Positions 1 to 8,141 of a stretch of 64,000 bases of DNA are shown here, piece by piece (within the stretch, counting starts at the first letter, position 1; the number at the start of each line of letters is the position of its first letter). The position numbers were made by a program, and so were the translations under genes. Under the pieces are notes generated by a model. That model worked only from the letters and a program-made list of their open reading frames with translations, was not told the origin of the DNA and did no database searches. Source of the stretch: Chitinophaga sp. Ak27 (lineage in GTDB: Bacteria; Bacteroidota; Bacteroidia; Chitinophagales; Chitinophagaceae); NCBI RefSeq assembly GCF_012726295.1, contig NZ_JABAOB010000002.1, positions 1 through 64,000 of the forward strand. Direction: 5' to 3'.

Positions 1-172
1 GGAATATTATAGAATCAATTTCTTTATATTTGCCTATCATTACTCCTGACTATAACGGTTATACGTAATCAGGTTAGCATTACGGTTAGCAATAAACGCT
101 CACCACTCTAAAACACAGACTCTACAAGACATTACGAACATACGTGATACTCCCAAGGGGATCACGAAGGAG

Positions 173-206
173 ACGCTTCAGGTTTTAGGCCTGAAGCGTT
201 TTTTTT
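173..206 (+). terminator. Rho-independent terminator at window start
   Basis: Ten-base perfect arms (173-182 and 190-199) with a 7-base loop are followed by eight T on the plus strand. It must end a plus-strand transcript coming from the left. Bases 1-172 hold no convincing reading frame. A second small hairpin (GTGAT at 143-147 with ATCAC at 161-165) lies just before it, so the end of an upstream transcript or a small RNA is possible, but I cannot identify one. Confidence 0.75.
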
Positions 207-228
207 ACAAATACCCTATTAGTGGTTC

Positions 229-966
229 TTACCAAGGTATTTCTCCTGTTTCGGGATTATTCTCCTCACTAAAGAATTTTCCTGTAGGCCCATCATTGCC
301 AATTAGCGCATATTTTACTATTCGTTTTCCGGCATCTTCAACGGATCCGGGCCCGCGATGTCCATTGAAATCTGTTTTTGTATATCCCGGGCAAACGGCA
401 TTTATTTTGAAGCTGGTATTTTTAAATTCGTACGCCAAAACAACGGTGTACATATTCAGGGCCGATTTTGAAGAAAGATATACAGCGCCTTTGTAGTCGT
501 AGTATTTGTAGGTGGGGTCGCTGTGCAGGGTAATGGAACCCTGGCTTGAACTTACATTTACAATACGGGGTGCTGGCGAATTTTTTAATAAATCAATAAA
601 TGCCTGCGTAACCCGCACCACACCGTAAACATTTGTATCATAAGCCGCTTTAAACTGGTCGATAGTTGAGTCGAGTGCCGTTTGTGGATAACCACCATAA
701 ACACCTGCATTGTTAATAAGTATGTCCAACACGTTTGTTTTTTTACCTATTTCTTTACGGGCTTTGACTACTGATTCGTCATCTGTAATGTCGAGCGGAA
801 TAGTTTCTACATTGTTTAATCCCTCCGCTTTTAATTTATCAACGGCTTCAACACCGTTTTCTACATTACGGCTGCCGAGGTAAACATAGATTCCCCGTTG
901 AGCAAGTTGCCGGGCAACTTCAAAGCCAATGCTTTTGTTGGCGCCTGTTACTAATGCAAATTTCAT
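229..966 (-). CDS. SDR-family NAD(P)-dependent oxidoreductase
   Basis: A classical short-chain dehydrogenase/reductase of 245 residues, expected to be cytoplasmic and to reduce or oxidise a carbonyl/alcohol with NADP(H). Visible motifs are the N-terminal Rossmann signature TGANKSIG, the NNAG motif near residue 86, the catalytic Ser in NVSSSQGS, and the Tyr-x-x-x-Lys pair in YLSSK. The start was set at 966 (MKFALVTGANKS) because the 12 codons upstream look unlike the family, and because a -7 box TACTTTTG (minus strand, 993-986) lies inside that extension. An AraC regulator lies 62 bases upstream on the same strand, a frequent pairing in Bacteroidota in which the regulator controls the reductase. 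The substrate cannot be told from sequence. Confidence 0.9.
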   Translation of the reverse strand: MKFALVTGANKSIGFEVARQLAQRGIYVYLGSRNVENGVEAVDKLKAEGLNNVETIPLDITDDESVVKARKEIGKKTNVLDILINNAGVYGGYPQTALDSTIDQFKAAYDTNVYGVVRVTQAFIDLLKNSPAPRIVNVSSSQGSITLHSDPTYKYYDYKGAVYLSSKSALNMYTVVLAYEFKNTSFKINAVCPGYTKTDFNGHRGPGSVEDAGKRIVKYALIGNDGPTGKFFSEENNPETGEIPW

Positions 967-985
967 TGCTGTGAATTTTATAAAG

Positions 986-993
986 CAAAAGTA
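986..993 (-). promoter_or_regulatory. -7 box of the SDR gene
   Basis: On the minus strand this reads TACTTTTG, an exact match to the Bacteroidota -7 consensus TAnnTTTG, 19 bases upstream of the chosen start codon at 966. No clear -33 TTTG at the usual spacing was seen. Confidence 0.4.
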
Positions 994-1028
994 GAGGGCC
1001 AAAAAATAGCGGAAATGGACAATTCAAC

Positions 1029-1901
1029 TTATTTCCCCGACAAATCTTGCCTGGGCAAAAAATCACTGGCACTTTTTCCCGTACTTTTCTTGAAGAGCCT
1101 GGAAAAATAATCAGGGTCATTAAAGCCCAATTCATAGGCCAGTTCTTTGACAGATGTATTGGAATAGCGTAACCTCCGCTGCGCTTCCGCCATCAAACGG
1201 TTAATAAAATAATCTTTAGGCGACGTTCCTGCGTATTCTTTTACAATCCGGTACAAACTGTTGGTAGATAAAGCTAATTTTTCTGCAATTGCATTGATAG
1301 AAGGTTGTTCTGTAAGGGACGTTTCCACGACTAATTTGAACTCGGCAAACTTTGAAAGGTTAGTGTTTAAGATATTGACGGGTCCTTTGTTTTTGAAATA
1401 AGCGCTGTTAAATTCTGATAGCAATGAGTTCACATAAGCTAATATTATTTCAGTGTCGGTCGCATATTTATCTGAGAGAAGTAGCTGGTTTAAAATTTCA
1501 AAAACTTTTATTACTCTTTCTTTTGCAGGATTGTCAAGAACGATGGTTTGTGCATTTGAAGGGTTGACTAAAAAGGGAAATTGTTGTGGCAACAATGCCA
1601 ATGTATTTTCGTCAAACAGTAGCTTGAAATATTTAAGATCGCCTGTTTTAGCGGGTGGCGTAAAAATCTGATTGGGCATTGCAAAAAGAAGGTGGCCGTC
1701 AGTAAGTGTGAAGTCTTGTGCGTCTAAATGGTATGTAATTGACCCGCTTTCAATTAGTACAATAAAATAAGAAGATAACCTGCGCGGTTGCAGGATTTTT
1801 TGTTGCATATCAGCTGAAAGATAAGGATTGTCGTCTGAGCGAACCTTTATTCCCAGCTCATTATGTTGTAAGCCTTCATGTTTCCCTTTTTGTTCTTGCA
1901 T
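1029..1901 (-). CDS. AraC-family transcriptional regulator
   Basis: A 290-residue protein with a cupin-like ligand-binding N-terminal half (roughly residues 30-170, including SYFIVLIESGSITYHLDAQD) and a C-terminal double helix-turn-helix of the AraC/XylS type (roughly 190-285). The second HTH carries the family signature ELGFNDPDYFSRLFKKSTG followed by SASDF. It probably controls the SDR gene 62 bases downstream on the same strand. Its inducer is unknown. Codon use is AT-richer than in genes from about 8 kb onward. Confidence 0.9.
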   Translation of the reverse strand: MQEQKGKHEGLQHNELGIKVRSDDNPYLSADMQQKILQPRRLSSYFIVLIESGSITYHLDAQDFTLTDGHLLFAMPNQIFTPPAKTGDLKYFKLLFDENTLALLPQQFPFLVNPSNAQTIVLDNPAKERVIKVFEILNQLLLSDKYATDTEIILAYVNSLLSEFNSAYFKNKGPVNILNTNLSKFAEFKLVVETSLTEQPSINAIAEKLALSTNSLYRIVKEYAGTSPKDYFINRLMAEAQRRLRYSNTSVKELAYELGFNDPDYFSRLFKKSTGKSASDFLPRQDLSGK

Positions 1902-2012
1902 ATTGTTTGCTCAAAAGTTTGTGGGGTATTGCTATATAATGACTGCCGACTGTAATTACGTTATTACGAAATTCGCACTCTTTTTTTATATTTCATAATC
2001 GCCTCGAGCCTG

Positions 2013-2468
2013 TTACTTTTGGCGACTCATGCTTTCTCGTCGAAGAATCGATCCGCTAAGCACTATCCCTACCAAACTTAATATTATGGCGAGGATTGCG
2101 CCTGCTTTTCCACTGCCCGACCCAAACACGGCGCCTGCTGTTGTAGCGAAATGCAGGATACTGGAGGTAATTGCCAGTAAGCCTAGCGTGAGGGCTGTTT
2201 TTTTTCCTGTTAAAGAAGAGCGTTTCCTGGCCCGAACGGCAAAGACGATACTTAGTATACTTAAAAGCAATTCAGCTAGCCCGATAGCGCGTGCTGGCGT
2301 GATACCTTTTACATAACCACCTTCATTAAAAAGGCCTGGCTTTTTTGTTTCAGCAGTGCCTGTTTTATTTACGATGTCAGCGCCCTGAGAAAATATTTGT
2401 GTAGTTGTAAATAAACAACCAGCTACGATCAAGGTGATGGTTAGAATGAATAAGGTAATTTTTCCCAT
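2013..2468 (-). CDS. Small four-helix membrane protein (DUF6223-like)
   Basis: Unrecognised function. The 151-residue product shows four hydrophobic segments (about residues 4-25, 58-78, 90-112 and 122-145) separated by short basic loops (RARKRSS, LRRE), so it should be an inner-membrane protein. Length and pattern resemble the DUF6223 integral membrane proteins, but this is a resemblance by eye only. It is transcribed alone, with a promoter-like element just upstream. Confidence 0.65.
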   Translation of the reverse strand: MGKITLFILTITLIVAGCLFTTTQIFSQGADIVNKTGTAETKKPGLFNEGGYVKGITPARAIGLAELLLSILSIVFAVRARKRSSLTGKKTALTLGLLAITSSILHFATTAGAVFGSGSGKAGAILAIILSLVGIVLSGSILRRESMSRQK

Positions 2469-2495
2469 ATCGGTATGTATTTATATTTTCGATTA

Positions 2496-2523
2496 CAAAA
2501 TTATCTTTCTCATGAAAGACAAA
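2496..2523 (-). promoter_or_regulatory. Promoter with embedded palindrome upstream of the small membrane protein
   Basis: On the minus strand, TTTG (2523-2520), 16 bases, then TAATTTTG (2503-2496), an exact TAnnTTTG -7 box; the 16-base spacing is shorter than the usual 17-23. Between the boxes lies a perfect inverted repeat, TCTTTC (2504-2509), 4 bases, GAAAGA (2514-2519), a plausible operator. Inferred from consensus only. Confidence 0.4.
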
Positions 2524-2545
2524 ATTGTAAAAAAACGACATGCTG

Positions 2546-3352
2546 TTATGTAAACTCTACCGTACCTCTACCGGCCGCTGCCAGCGATTTTCTTTTGAAG
2601 TATTCTTTGGGGCTGATCCCGGAAAACTTTTGGAAATCATGAATGAAGTGCGATTGGTCATAATAGCCGGATTCGACACCTATTTCAGTTAAAGATTTGT
2701 CTTGAAAATCTTTAGTGAGAACAGAATTAAACCTCATGATCCGTAAAAATGACTTTGGTCGGAAACCCGATAATTCTTTGAATCGCCTCTCGAATTGTCG
2801 CAATGACAGGAAATTGGTATCGGCTAAAGTTTGTACCGAACTTGTTTGATAAGCATTCACAATAGTAGTAATTGCCGAGGAGATAGGTGAGTACTCGGTT
2901 CTTACATTTTTTAGCCTTGCTTCCAGGAAGTTTGATACAATTTTCGCTCTTTGGGCATTATTTGACGCTAATATCATTTTATCTTCAAGTATCTCACCAT
3001 CTTTTCCCAGTACGGCGCTCATGGCGGCATAATGACTGGAAAGTTCGCTTGCAGGTAGGCGGAATAATTGAGGAAATGCATGAGGGTACAGGTAGATGCC
3101 AAAAATGCCAAAGTACTCATTATTTAAAGTCACCCGGCTAAAGGTGGCTGTTTGTCCGAATATGCCGGAAGTAAGCATGGTATCTTTACGATGTTCCATG
3201 CCATACTTGAAATATCCTTTGTAACAAAAGATAAATTCGGGGCAGGGATAAGCAAAAGCATGATGCACATACGGAAGGTTTCCTTCTACAAACCAATAGA
3301 ATCGAACATAGTCGGTAAGATGTTTGGGCGGTTGTATAATACCATAGTCCAT
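2546..3352 (-). CDS. AraC-family regulator with DUF6597-type N-terminus
   Basis: A 268-residue helix-turn-helix regulator. The N-terminal part (starting MDYGIIQPPKHLTDYVRFYW) has the look of the DUF6597 sensor domain found in many Bacteroidota AraC proteins; the C-terminal part (about residues 160-255) has both AraC helices, with LSLRQFERRFKELSG in the first and ESGYYDQSHFIHDFQKFSG in the second. It has no obvious partner in the same operon: the gene upstream (3392-3814) is unknown and separated by 39 bases. Target genes cannot be inferred. Confidence 0.85.
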   Translation of the reverse strand: MDYGIIQPPKHLTDYVRFYWFVEGNLPYVHHAFAYPCPEFIFCYKGYFKYGMEHRKDTMLTSGIFGQTATFSRVTLNNEYFGIFGIYLYPHAFPQLFRLPASELSSHYAAMSAVLGKDGEILEDKMILASNNAQRAKIVSNFLEARLKNVRTEYSPISSAITTIVNAYQTSSVQTLADTNFLSLRQFERRFKELSGFRPKSFLRIMRFNSVLTKDFQDKSLTEIGVESGYYDQSHFIHDFQKFSGISPKEYFKRKSLAAAGRGTVEFT

Positions 3353-3391
3353 GTGTGATCCGGATGAATTGATTGTCTAATAGCCGAAAAA

Positions 3392-3814
3392 TCAATATGA
3401 TTTTTCAGTGAGTTTATTTTTAATTATTTGTAAAACATTCTCTGCCCAGTGCCGAACATCCCGGCAGTAGGCAGCTGCATTCAAGGTGCTAATGCTCAAT
3501 ATATCAATTTCCCAGTCAAATCGATTTAAATTTCGTTGCTGCTTATTTTCAATACCATGTTTATAATCAGATGAGTTTTGATGGAACTCGATAAATTGTT
3601 TCGGAGATATTCCCTCGTAAAGAAAGCCTTCGAGTAATTTGATTGCTTCATGGAAATATCCGGGGCTGTAACCATCTGTTTGCAACATATAGGTGATTAC
3701 AAGTAAATGATGCACCTTGAAATAGGATGGAGCAGAAAATTCAATTGCCAGGCAATCAAAAAATTTTTGCTCCCACAATTCACTCGTGTAGATATTTGTT
3801 GCCATTTCGTTCAT
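3392..3814 (-). CDS. Uncharacterised protein (possibly DUF5946-like)
   Basis: Function not recognised. The product (140 residues, or 137 if translation starts at the second Met at 3805) is soluble-looking, with no signal peptide or membrane segment. The stretch KVHHLLVITYMLQTDGYSPG and the following helix recall DUF5946 proteins, which often carry an H-x-x-x-x-T-Y-x-x-Q pattern; this is a weak resemblance. A TAnnTTTG-like box (minus strand, 3824-3817) lies so close to the first ATG that the second Met may be the true start. Same strand as the AraC gene downstream (39 bases), so the two could be co-transcribed. Confidence 0.6.
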   Translation of the reverse strand: MNEMATNIYTSELWEQKFFDCLAIEFSAPSYFKVHHLLVITYMLQTDGYSPGYFHEAIKLLEGFLYEGISPKQFIEFHQNSSDYKHGIENKQQRNLNRFDWEIDILSISTLNAAAYCRDVRHWAENVLQIIKNKLTEKSY

Positions 3815-3874
3815 CCCAAAAATAGGAAAGATATTTTTACTTTAAAAGGTAATAAAGTGCCAATTGTGCCTCTA

Positions 3875-3908
3875 GCGGGTACTACCGGATGTTTTCGGTA
3901 GTACCCGC
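3875..3908. terminator. Hairpin 3' of the TMEM175-type gene
   Basis: Perfect 13-base arms (3875-3887 and 3896-3908) around an 8-base loop, placed 10 bases after the stop codon of the minus-strand channel gene. There is no T tract on either side, so it may act as a transcript-end or protective structure rather than a canonical intrinsic terminator. Confidence 0.6.
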
Positions 3909-3917
3909 GGTCATTTA

Positions 3918-4496
3918 TTACGATTCCAGCGCCTTGGCAATATTATTATCCGGGATAAACCAGAGTACGGCCACCAGGAAAATCAATGCGCCGGAAATAG
4001 CTGTATTTACGAAGGTCATCCCTATAGCTACCAGGTAAATGGTAACAGATAACAAGGCTTTGCGTTGTTGCCGTTTTAACACTCCCCGCATCTCCGCTGA
4101 ATAAGGATTTGATTTGACGATGGTGAACTGCAGGATGGTAAAAGCGCCGCCTACCAGCATCAGGAATATTGCATAAACAATAACTGTGTGCGCTGCAAAG
4201 TGGTTTTCTCCCATCCAGGCAGTGGCAAAAGGAATCAGGGATAACCAGAATAATAGATGGGCATTGGCCCATATAATGGATGGCGTTACCTTTTTAACAG
4301 TGTGCAGCAGATGGTGATGATTGCCCCAATAAATAGCTACGTAAATAAAACTCAGTATATAGCTCAAGGCTACCGGGTACAAGGGCAGCAGGTCCCTCCA
4401 CTCGGCGCTGTGCGGCGTTTTTATTTCCAGGACCATAATGGTGATGATGATGGCAATTACGCCATCGCTAAAGGCTTCCAGCCGACTTTTATTCAT
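3918..4496 (-). CDS. TMEM175-family potassium channel
   Basis: The 192-residue product begins MNKSRLEAFSDGVIAI, carrying the FSDGVxAI signature (residues 9-16) of the TMEM175 / DUF1211 family. Bacterial members are about 200 residues with six membrane helices and form tetrameric potassium-permeable channels; hydrophobic segments here fit six helices. It should sit in the inner membrane and contribute to K+ leak or membrane potential. It is monocistronic and divergent from the YdcF-like gene across 158 bases. Confidence 0.9.
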   Translation of the reverse strand: MNKSRLEAFSDGVIAIIITIMVLEIKTPHSAEWRDLLPLYPVALSYILSFIYVAIYWGNHHHLLHTVKKVTPSIIWANAHLLFWLSLIPFATAWMGENHFAAHTVIVYAIFLMLVGGAFTILQFTIVKSNPYSAEMRGVLKRQQRKALLSVTIYLVAIGMTFVNTAISGALIFLVAVLWFIPDNNIAKALES

Positions 4497-4654
4497 AAAT
4501 GATATTGTTGAGGAAATAAATATAAGAGAAAGAATGGCTTGCTCCTAAATATAAGTCATTTTCATGCCCGTTTATTTTAATAAATTGAGTACCTTTTAAT
4601 TATTATCATCATCAGGATAATACGATTTGAGGTAACCCAACAGGAACGAATTTT

Positions 4655-5146
4655 ATGAATAAACTATTGATTGTACTTGGCGCACCCAACGATCACTTGG
4701 GAAACTTATCACAAATGGCAGAAGACAGGTTAGCATGTGTTTATAATTTCTATGACGCAAACAATGATTTTAAACTTGTTTGTACAGGAGGCTTTGGTCA
4801 GCATTTTAATACAACTGATAAGCCGCATTATTATTACGCTAAGAAATACCTGACAGACCGGGGCATTCCTGTGGATGCTTTCCTCAAGTGTCCGTCTTCT
4901 TCCAACACCATCGAAGACTTTCAAATGACTAAAGATTTGGTGCTTGAGGAGCAACCTGACATATTGGTAATTCTAACATCCGACTTTCATCTCGCAAGAG
5001 CCAGGGCGCTGTATCATAGGATTATCAATTATCCCAGGGTTGTTTTTATACCAGCTCCTTCTTCTTTGCCAGAGGAGCAGCTTTTACCTTTGTTGGCGCA
5101 TGAAGACAAAGCATTGAAGAAACTGAATGATACGGCCTCGATATAA
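4655..5146 (+). CDS. YdcF / DUF218-family protein
   Basis: A 163-residue cytoplasmic-looking protein of the DUF218 (YdcF/SanA/ElyC) family. Conserved elements visible are the opening strand LLIVLGAPND, the CTGGFG loop, the SSNTIEDF motif (family S-x-N-T-x-E), and TSDFHLARA near residue 110. SanA and ElyC members are linked to envelope integrity, but this form lacks their membrane anchor and is closer to soluble YdcF, whose role is not settled. It is followed after 28 bases by the DUF3592 pair on the same strand. Confidence 0.8.
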   Translation: MNKLLIVLGAPNDHLGNLSQMAEDRLACVYNFYDANNDFKLVCTGGFGQHFNTTDKPHYYYAKKYLTDRGIPVDAFLKCPSSSNTIEDFQMTKDLVLEEQPDILVILTSDFHLARARALYHRIINYPRVVFIPAPSSLPEEQLLPLLAHEDKALKKLNDTASI

Positions 5147-5174
5147 CATTTTATAATACAATTCAATTCATCCT

Positions 5175-5606
5175 ATGTGGTACAAACTATATTTGTTAGC
5201 CGGTATCATTTTACTTACTGTTTCCTTATACAAATTTAAACAGTCTATTGATTTCATCCGCAGAAGTGAGCGGACCGTTGGTACGGTTATCTCGCTCGAA
5301 GATATTGACGACGCCTACTCGCCGGTTTTTGCTGTGAAGACAAAAGAGAATGATCAGATTATTTACCATCATGCGGCCGCAAGTAACCCTGCGGCCTGGG
5401 ATATCGGGGAAGAAGCTACCTTTTTGTACGATCCGGAGAATCCGGACTCTGCTACGATGATGAGTTATTTTTGGCTTTTCAACTGGGCGATACTTTTTCT
5501 GGCCATTGCTATCCCGTTGGTTATTGTTGGCGCTGGTTACTTTTTGCTTAGCCCACTGATAAGATTGCCGGAGGCAGCTACCATTGTTAAAAGGCGAATT
5601 ATTTAA
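5175..5606 (+). CDS. DUF3592 membrane protein, copy 1
   Basis: A 143-residue protein with an N-terminal membrane helix (about 4-22), a central beta-rich extracytoplasmic domain with the DUF3592 pattern (ERTVGTVISLED, PVFAV, GEEATFLYDPENPD), and a C-terminal membrane helix (about 104-128). The function of DUF3592 proteins is unknown. It is a paralogue of the next gene, with matching order of all segments. The two genes are adjacent and probably co-transcribed. Confidence 0.8.
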   Translation: MWYKLYLLAGIILLTVSLYKFKQSIDFIRRSERTVGTVISLEDIDDAYSPVFAVKTKENDQIIYHHAAASNPAAWDIGEEATFLYDPENPDSATMMSYFWLFNWAILFLAIAIPLVIVGAGYFLLSPLIRLPEAATIVKRRII

Positions 5607-5616
5607 AGTTAAACAG

Positions 5617-6027
5617 ATGATCACATATCTCATTTTTATAATCGTAGGGGCTTTACTATTAGCGGGTGCGTTAACGAGCCTGAAAGGCAGACTGGCCTTT
5701 GTGAAAAATGGTGAGCGGGCTTTGGGTACTGTTGTGCAACTTGTGGAAAGAACAGATGATGAGGGCACCTGGTATATTCCTGTTTTCGATATCCCCAGCC
5801 GGCAGCAGGAAACAATTACGTACAGACATGACGCTACATCTTCATCGTTCGAATGGCAATTGGGAGAGAAAGCTGCATTTATATTTGAGCCGGGAAAGCC
5901 CGATACAGTAAGGTTTCTCAGCTATTGGAAAATTTTTGGATGGTCATTGAGCCTGCTGGCGGCGGCGGTAGATCTTTTGCTGATAGGTGGCGGTTATTTC
6001 CTGTTGAATGGATATTGGGGTGCGTAA
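5617..6027 (+). CDS. DUF3592 membrane protein, copy 2
   Basis: Tandem paralogue of the gene at 5175-5606: N-terminal helix, ERALGTVVQLVER, PVFDI, GEKAAFIFEPGKPD, then a C-terminal helix ending in GGGYFLLNG. The start was placed at 5617 (MITYLIF), which gives the same N-terminal helix as copy 1; an upstream ATG at 5584 would overlap copy 1 and add 11 residues unlike the family. Product of 136 residues, role unknown. Confidence 0.8.
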   Translation: MITYLIFIIVGALLLAGALTSLKGRLAFVKNGERALGTVVQLVERTDDEGTWYIPVFDIPSRQQETITYRHDATSSSFEWQLGEKAAFIFEPGKPDTVRFLSYWKIFGWSLSLLAAAVDLLLIGGGYFLLNGYWGA

Positions 6028-6151
6028 TGCAGGGAAGCAACTTTGCAAGTTGCGAGCGGATAAAAATGAAAATTTGATACGTACATACAATGCGGATCGC
6101 TGGATTATTTTAGAAGAACAATCAATTTTTGTACTTCTAAAATTTCAGTCT

Positions 6152-6268
6152 ATGATTATTCAGCGTATTTCGTCCTTGTCTACAACCCCGGGAACAGTAA
6201 ACGATGTAGCAGAAGTATTGGGCTACTATACAACGGGAGATGGTGGTGGTCTGCGACTATCAAACTAG
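6152..6268 (+). pseudogene. Truncated N-terminus of a tail-spike / beta-helix protein
   Basis: A 38-codon frame beginning MIIQRISSLSTTP and containing VLGYYTTGDGGG before it stops. The pattern xxLRxLxxPxAGxxVxVLGYYxxGDGGGG is the typical opening of pectate-lyase-like beta-helix and phage tail-spike proteins in Bacteroidota, which normally continue for several hundred residues. Here the frame breaks off right after the glycines. The rest of such a gene is not seen in any frame between here and 6334, so it reads as a relic. An upstream in-frame ATG at 6008 exists but lies inside the DUF3592 gene. Confidence 0.5.
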
Positions 6269-6333
6269 CTGGTATTGATACTAGAAAAATCAAAGAATAA
6301 ACTACATTAGTAGCAGTAAATTTTATTATATCT

Positions 6334-7404
6334 ATGAAAAAATGTTTGTTTACCGCCACCCTGGGACTTCTTACTGTATGCGCTAAATCCCAGGACCTGC
6401 AATCGGTGACCACCAATGGAAATACAACCACCAACCGTGTTGTACTGGGGTCCACAGATGATGGTTTCAGTAAACTCCAGGTAAATGGAGGTATAGCCCT
6501 TAGTTGGGGGCTGAGTAATTCCTCTAACCGGCCGCCTATTACTAATGGTACTTCCTACGAAATCAGGGGAAAGAGTACTTCCTATTATCAGGATGACGGT
6601 TTTTTGAGATTAACTGCGGGAGGAGGGACGAATGCGAGTACGAAGTCGTATATAGACTTAAGCGGATATTCCATCGTGCCCGACATGCAGCAGAACATCG
6701 TTTTCGGAACTTCCGCCCTGGAACGGATGCGTATCAACGCCGCAGGTCTTGTGGGTATAGGTGTTGCAAGTCCTACCGCGAGACTGGAAGTAGCAGGAAA
6801 TGCAAAGATAAATGGACCGATTACCAGCACTATTAGTGATCCGGGCATTGGTGGGATGATTGTACTCGATAACCCGGCAAAGAAAACACTGGGTACCGCG
6901 AGGAGTTGGAAAATAATGAACATGAGTGGAAGCTATGGTAACAGTCTCCAGTTTTGGGCATATGATAGCATTGGTTGCCCATCAGGGTTATGTGCCCCTC
7001 GCTTTACGTTAATGGATAACGGCAACGTGGGTATTGGTACAAGCGCCCCGCAATCGTTGCTGGCCGTAGCCGGAACACTCACCTCCCAAAGGGTCAAAGT
7101 AACCATGACCGGCTGGTCAGATTATGTATTTGATCCCGGTTATAGACTGCCGTCATTGCCTGCCGTGGAAAAGTACATTTCCGATAATAAACATCTTCCT
7201 GGTATTCCCGCTGAAGCTGAAATTGTAAAGGAGGGACTGGATGTAGGTGATATGCAGCAAAGGCAAATGAAGAAAATAGAGGAGTTGACTTTGTATTTAA
7301 TAGATCAGCAAAAGCAACTGGAGCAGCAGCAGCAGTTAATACAACGCCAACAACAATTGTTATTGGAGTTAAGCGACCAGATAAAGAAATTGGAAAAGAA
7401 ATAA
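6334..7404 (+). CDS. Secreted tail-fibre-like protein with C-terminal coiled coil
   Basis: A 356-residue protein with a signal peptide (MKKCLFTATLGLLTVCAKSQ). The middle holds two GNVGIGT-type repeats (GLVGIGVASPTARLEVAG near residue 133 and GNVGIGTSAPQSLLAVAG near 230), as in phage tail fibres and many Bacteroidota surface proteins. The C-terminal part has the conserved block LPSLPAVEKYISDNKHLPG followed by GDMQQRQMKKIEELTLYLI, and ends in a glutamine-rich coiled coil partly encoded by a short CAG run at 7324-7335. Such proteins are thought to trimerise; the S74 intramolecular chaperone domain is replaced here by the coiled coil. Likely exported; function unknown. A relic of a tail-spike-like gene lies just upstream. 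Confidence 0.75.
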   Translation: MKKCLFTATLGLLTVCAKSQDLQSVTTNGNTTTNRVVLGSTDDGFSKLQVNGGIALSWGLSNSSNRPPITNGTSYEIRGKSTSYYQDDGFLRLTAGGGTNASTKSYIDLSGYSIVPDMQQNIVFGTSALERMRINAAGLVGIGVASPTARLEVAGNAKINGPITSTISDPGIGGMIVLDNPAKKTLGTARSWKIMNMSGSYGNSLQFWAYDSIGCPSGLCAPRFTLMDNGNVGIGTSAPQSLLAVAGTLTSQRVKVTMTGWSDYVFDPGYRLPSLPAVEKYISDNKHLPGIPAEAEIVKEGLDVGDMQQRQMKKIEELTLYLIDQQKQLEQQQQLIQRQQQLLLELSDQIKKLEKK

Positions 7405-7424
7405 TCCAAATAAAACCAGGCTAT

Positions 7425-8141
7425 TTGAGAACTACTTCATTATCCCGGACAGCCTATCTCACCGCGGCCTGCATGGTACTCATCTACATGCTGGCGATTT
7501 CATTTAAAAGCTATGTATTCTATGTGGATCCGCCAGTGGATACTACGTTGCGTACAGCGATGTTCAAGGGAGGCTGGCCACTGTATCTGGCGTCATCAGC
7601 TGTAATGCTGGTGGGTTCATTTGTAATACTGTATCCGTTCGTAGTAATATGTGTGCATAACTTTCCTGTTTCACCAACGGCGTCTGTCACTGCGCTGTTA
7701 GGAATTTTCTTTTTCTTCGGCGTGAAGATATGTCTGCTGGCGATCTCGTTATTCAGAATACAGCGGATATTACCGGATCTAATGATGGAAATGAATGGCC
7801 CTGGTGTTCAGGAAGGTATACTCGGGGAATATTACCAGTTTCTGAAGCTATATAGATATCTCGATTTTCCCGTAACGGCAGCTGGCATGGTATCGAGCTT
7901 CTTGCTGCTACGTACCTTCAGCTCACAGTATCCACTCAACCGGTTGATAAAACTGGCATTGGGTATAAACCTGCTTTATCTCTCCGTACATTTTGCGGAC
8001 CTTTTATTAAGCCTCTCTGCGCTGCAGGATTATAACCGTACTTTATGCTTACCGGTAGAGTTGTTGATATATGGACTGATATTTATATGGTTGATGTCCG
8101 CGCCAACAGTATTCATAAGCCGCTCGGAGAATGGCTTATGA
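7425..8141 (+). CDS. Polytopic membrane protein of unknown function
   Basis: I do not recognise the family. The 238-residue product has about six hydrophobic segments (around residues 10-28, 48-72, 84-106, 141-160, 171-195 and 210-228), so it should be an inner-membrane protein. The frame opens at TTG 7425, 20 bases after the previous stop; the next in-frame ATG (7473) would cut into the first helix, so TTG is preferred but not certain. The last 15 codons lie in the left half of a long inverted repeat (8096-8158), and the TGA stop is inside its right arm. Confidence 0.65.
   Translation: MRTTSLSRTAYLTAACMVLIYMLAISFKSYVFYVDPPVDTTLRTAMFKGGWPLYLASSAVMLVGSFVILYPFVVICVHNFPVSPTASVTALLGIFFFFGVKICLLAISLFRIQRILPDLMMEMNGPGVQEGILGEYYQFLKLYRYLDFPVTAAGMVSSFLLLRTFSSQYPLNRLIKLALGINLLYLSVHFADLLLSLSALQDYNRTLCLPVELLIYGLIFIWLMSAPTVFISRSENGL

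Noticed and set aside
1-172. Small RNA or tRNA before the first terminator
   Set aside because: One short hairpin is present but no cloverleaf, tmRNA or 6S-like pattern could be drawn; the transcript may start outside the window.
5584-5616. Earlier start for the second DUF3592 gene
   Set aside because: Would overlap the first copy and add residues absent from its paralogue.
7320-7345. CAG run in the tail-fibre-like gene as a phase-variable repeat
   Set aside because: Four to five in-frame CAG codons in a coiled-coil segment; length change would not shift the frame, and the tract is short.
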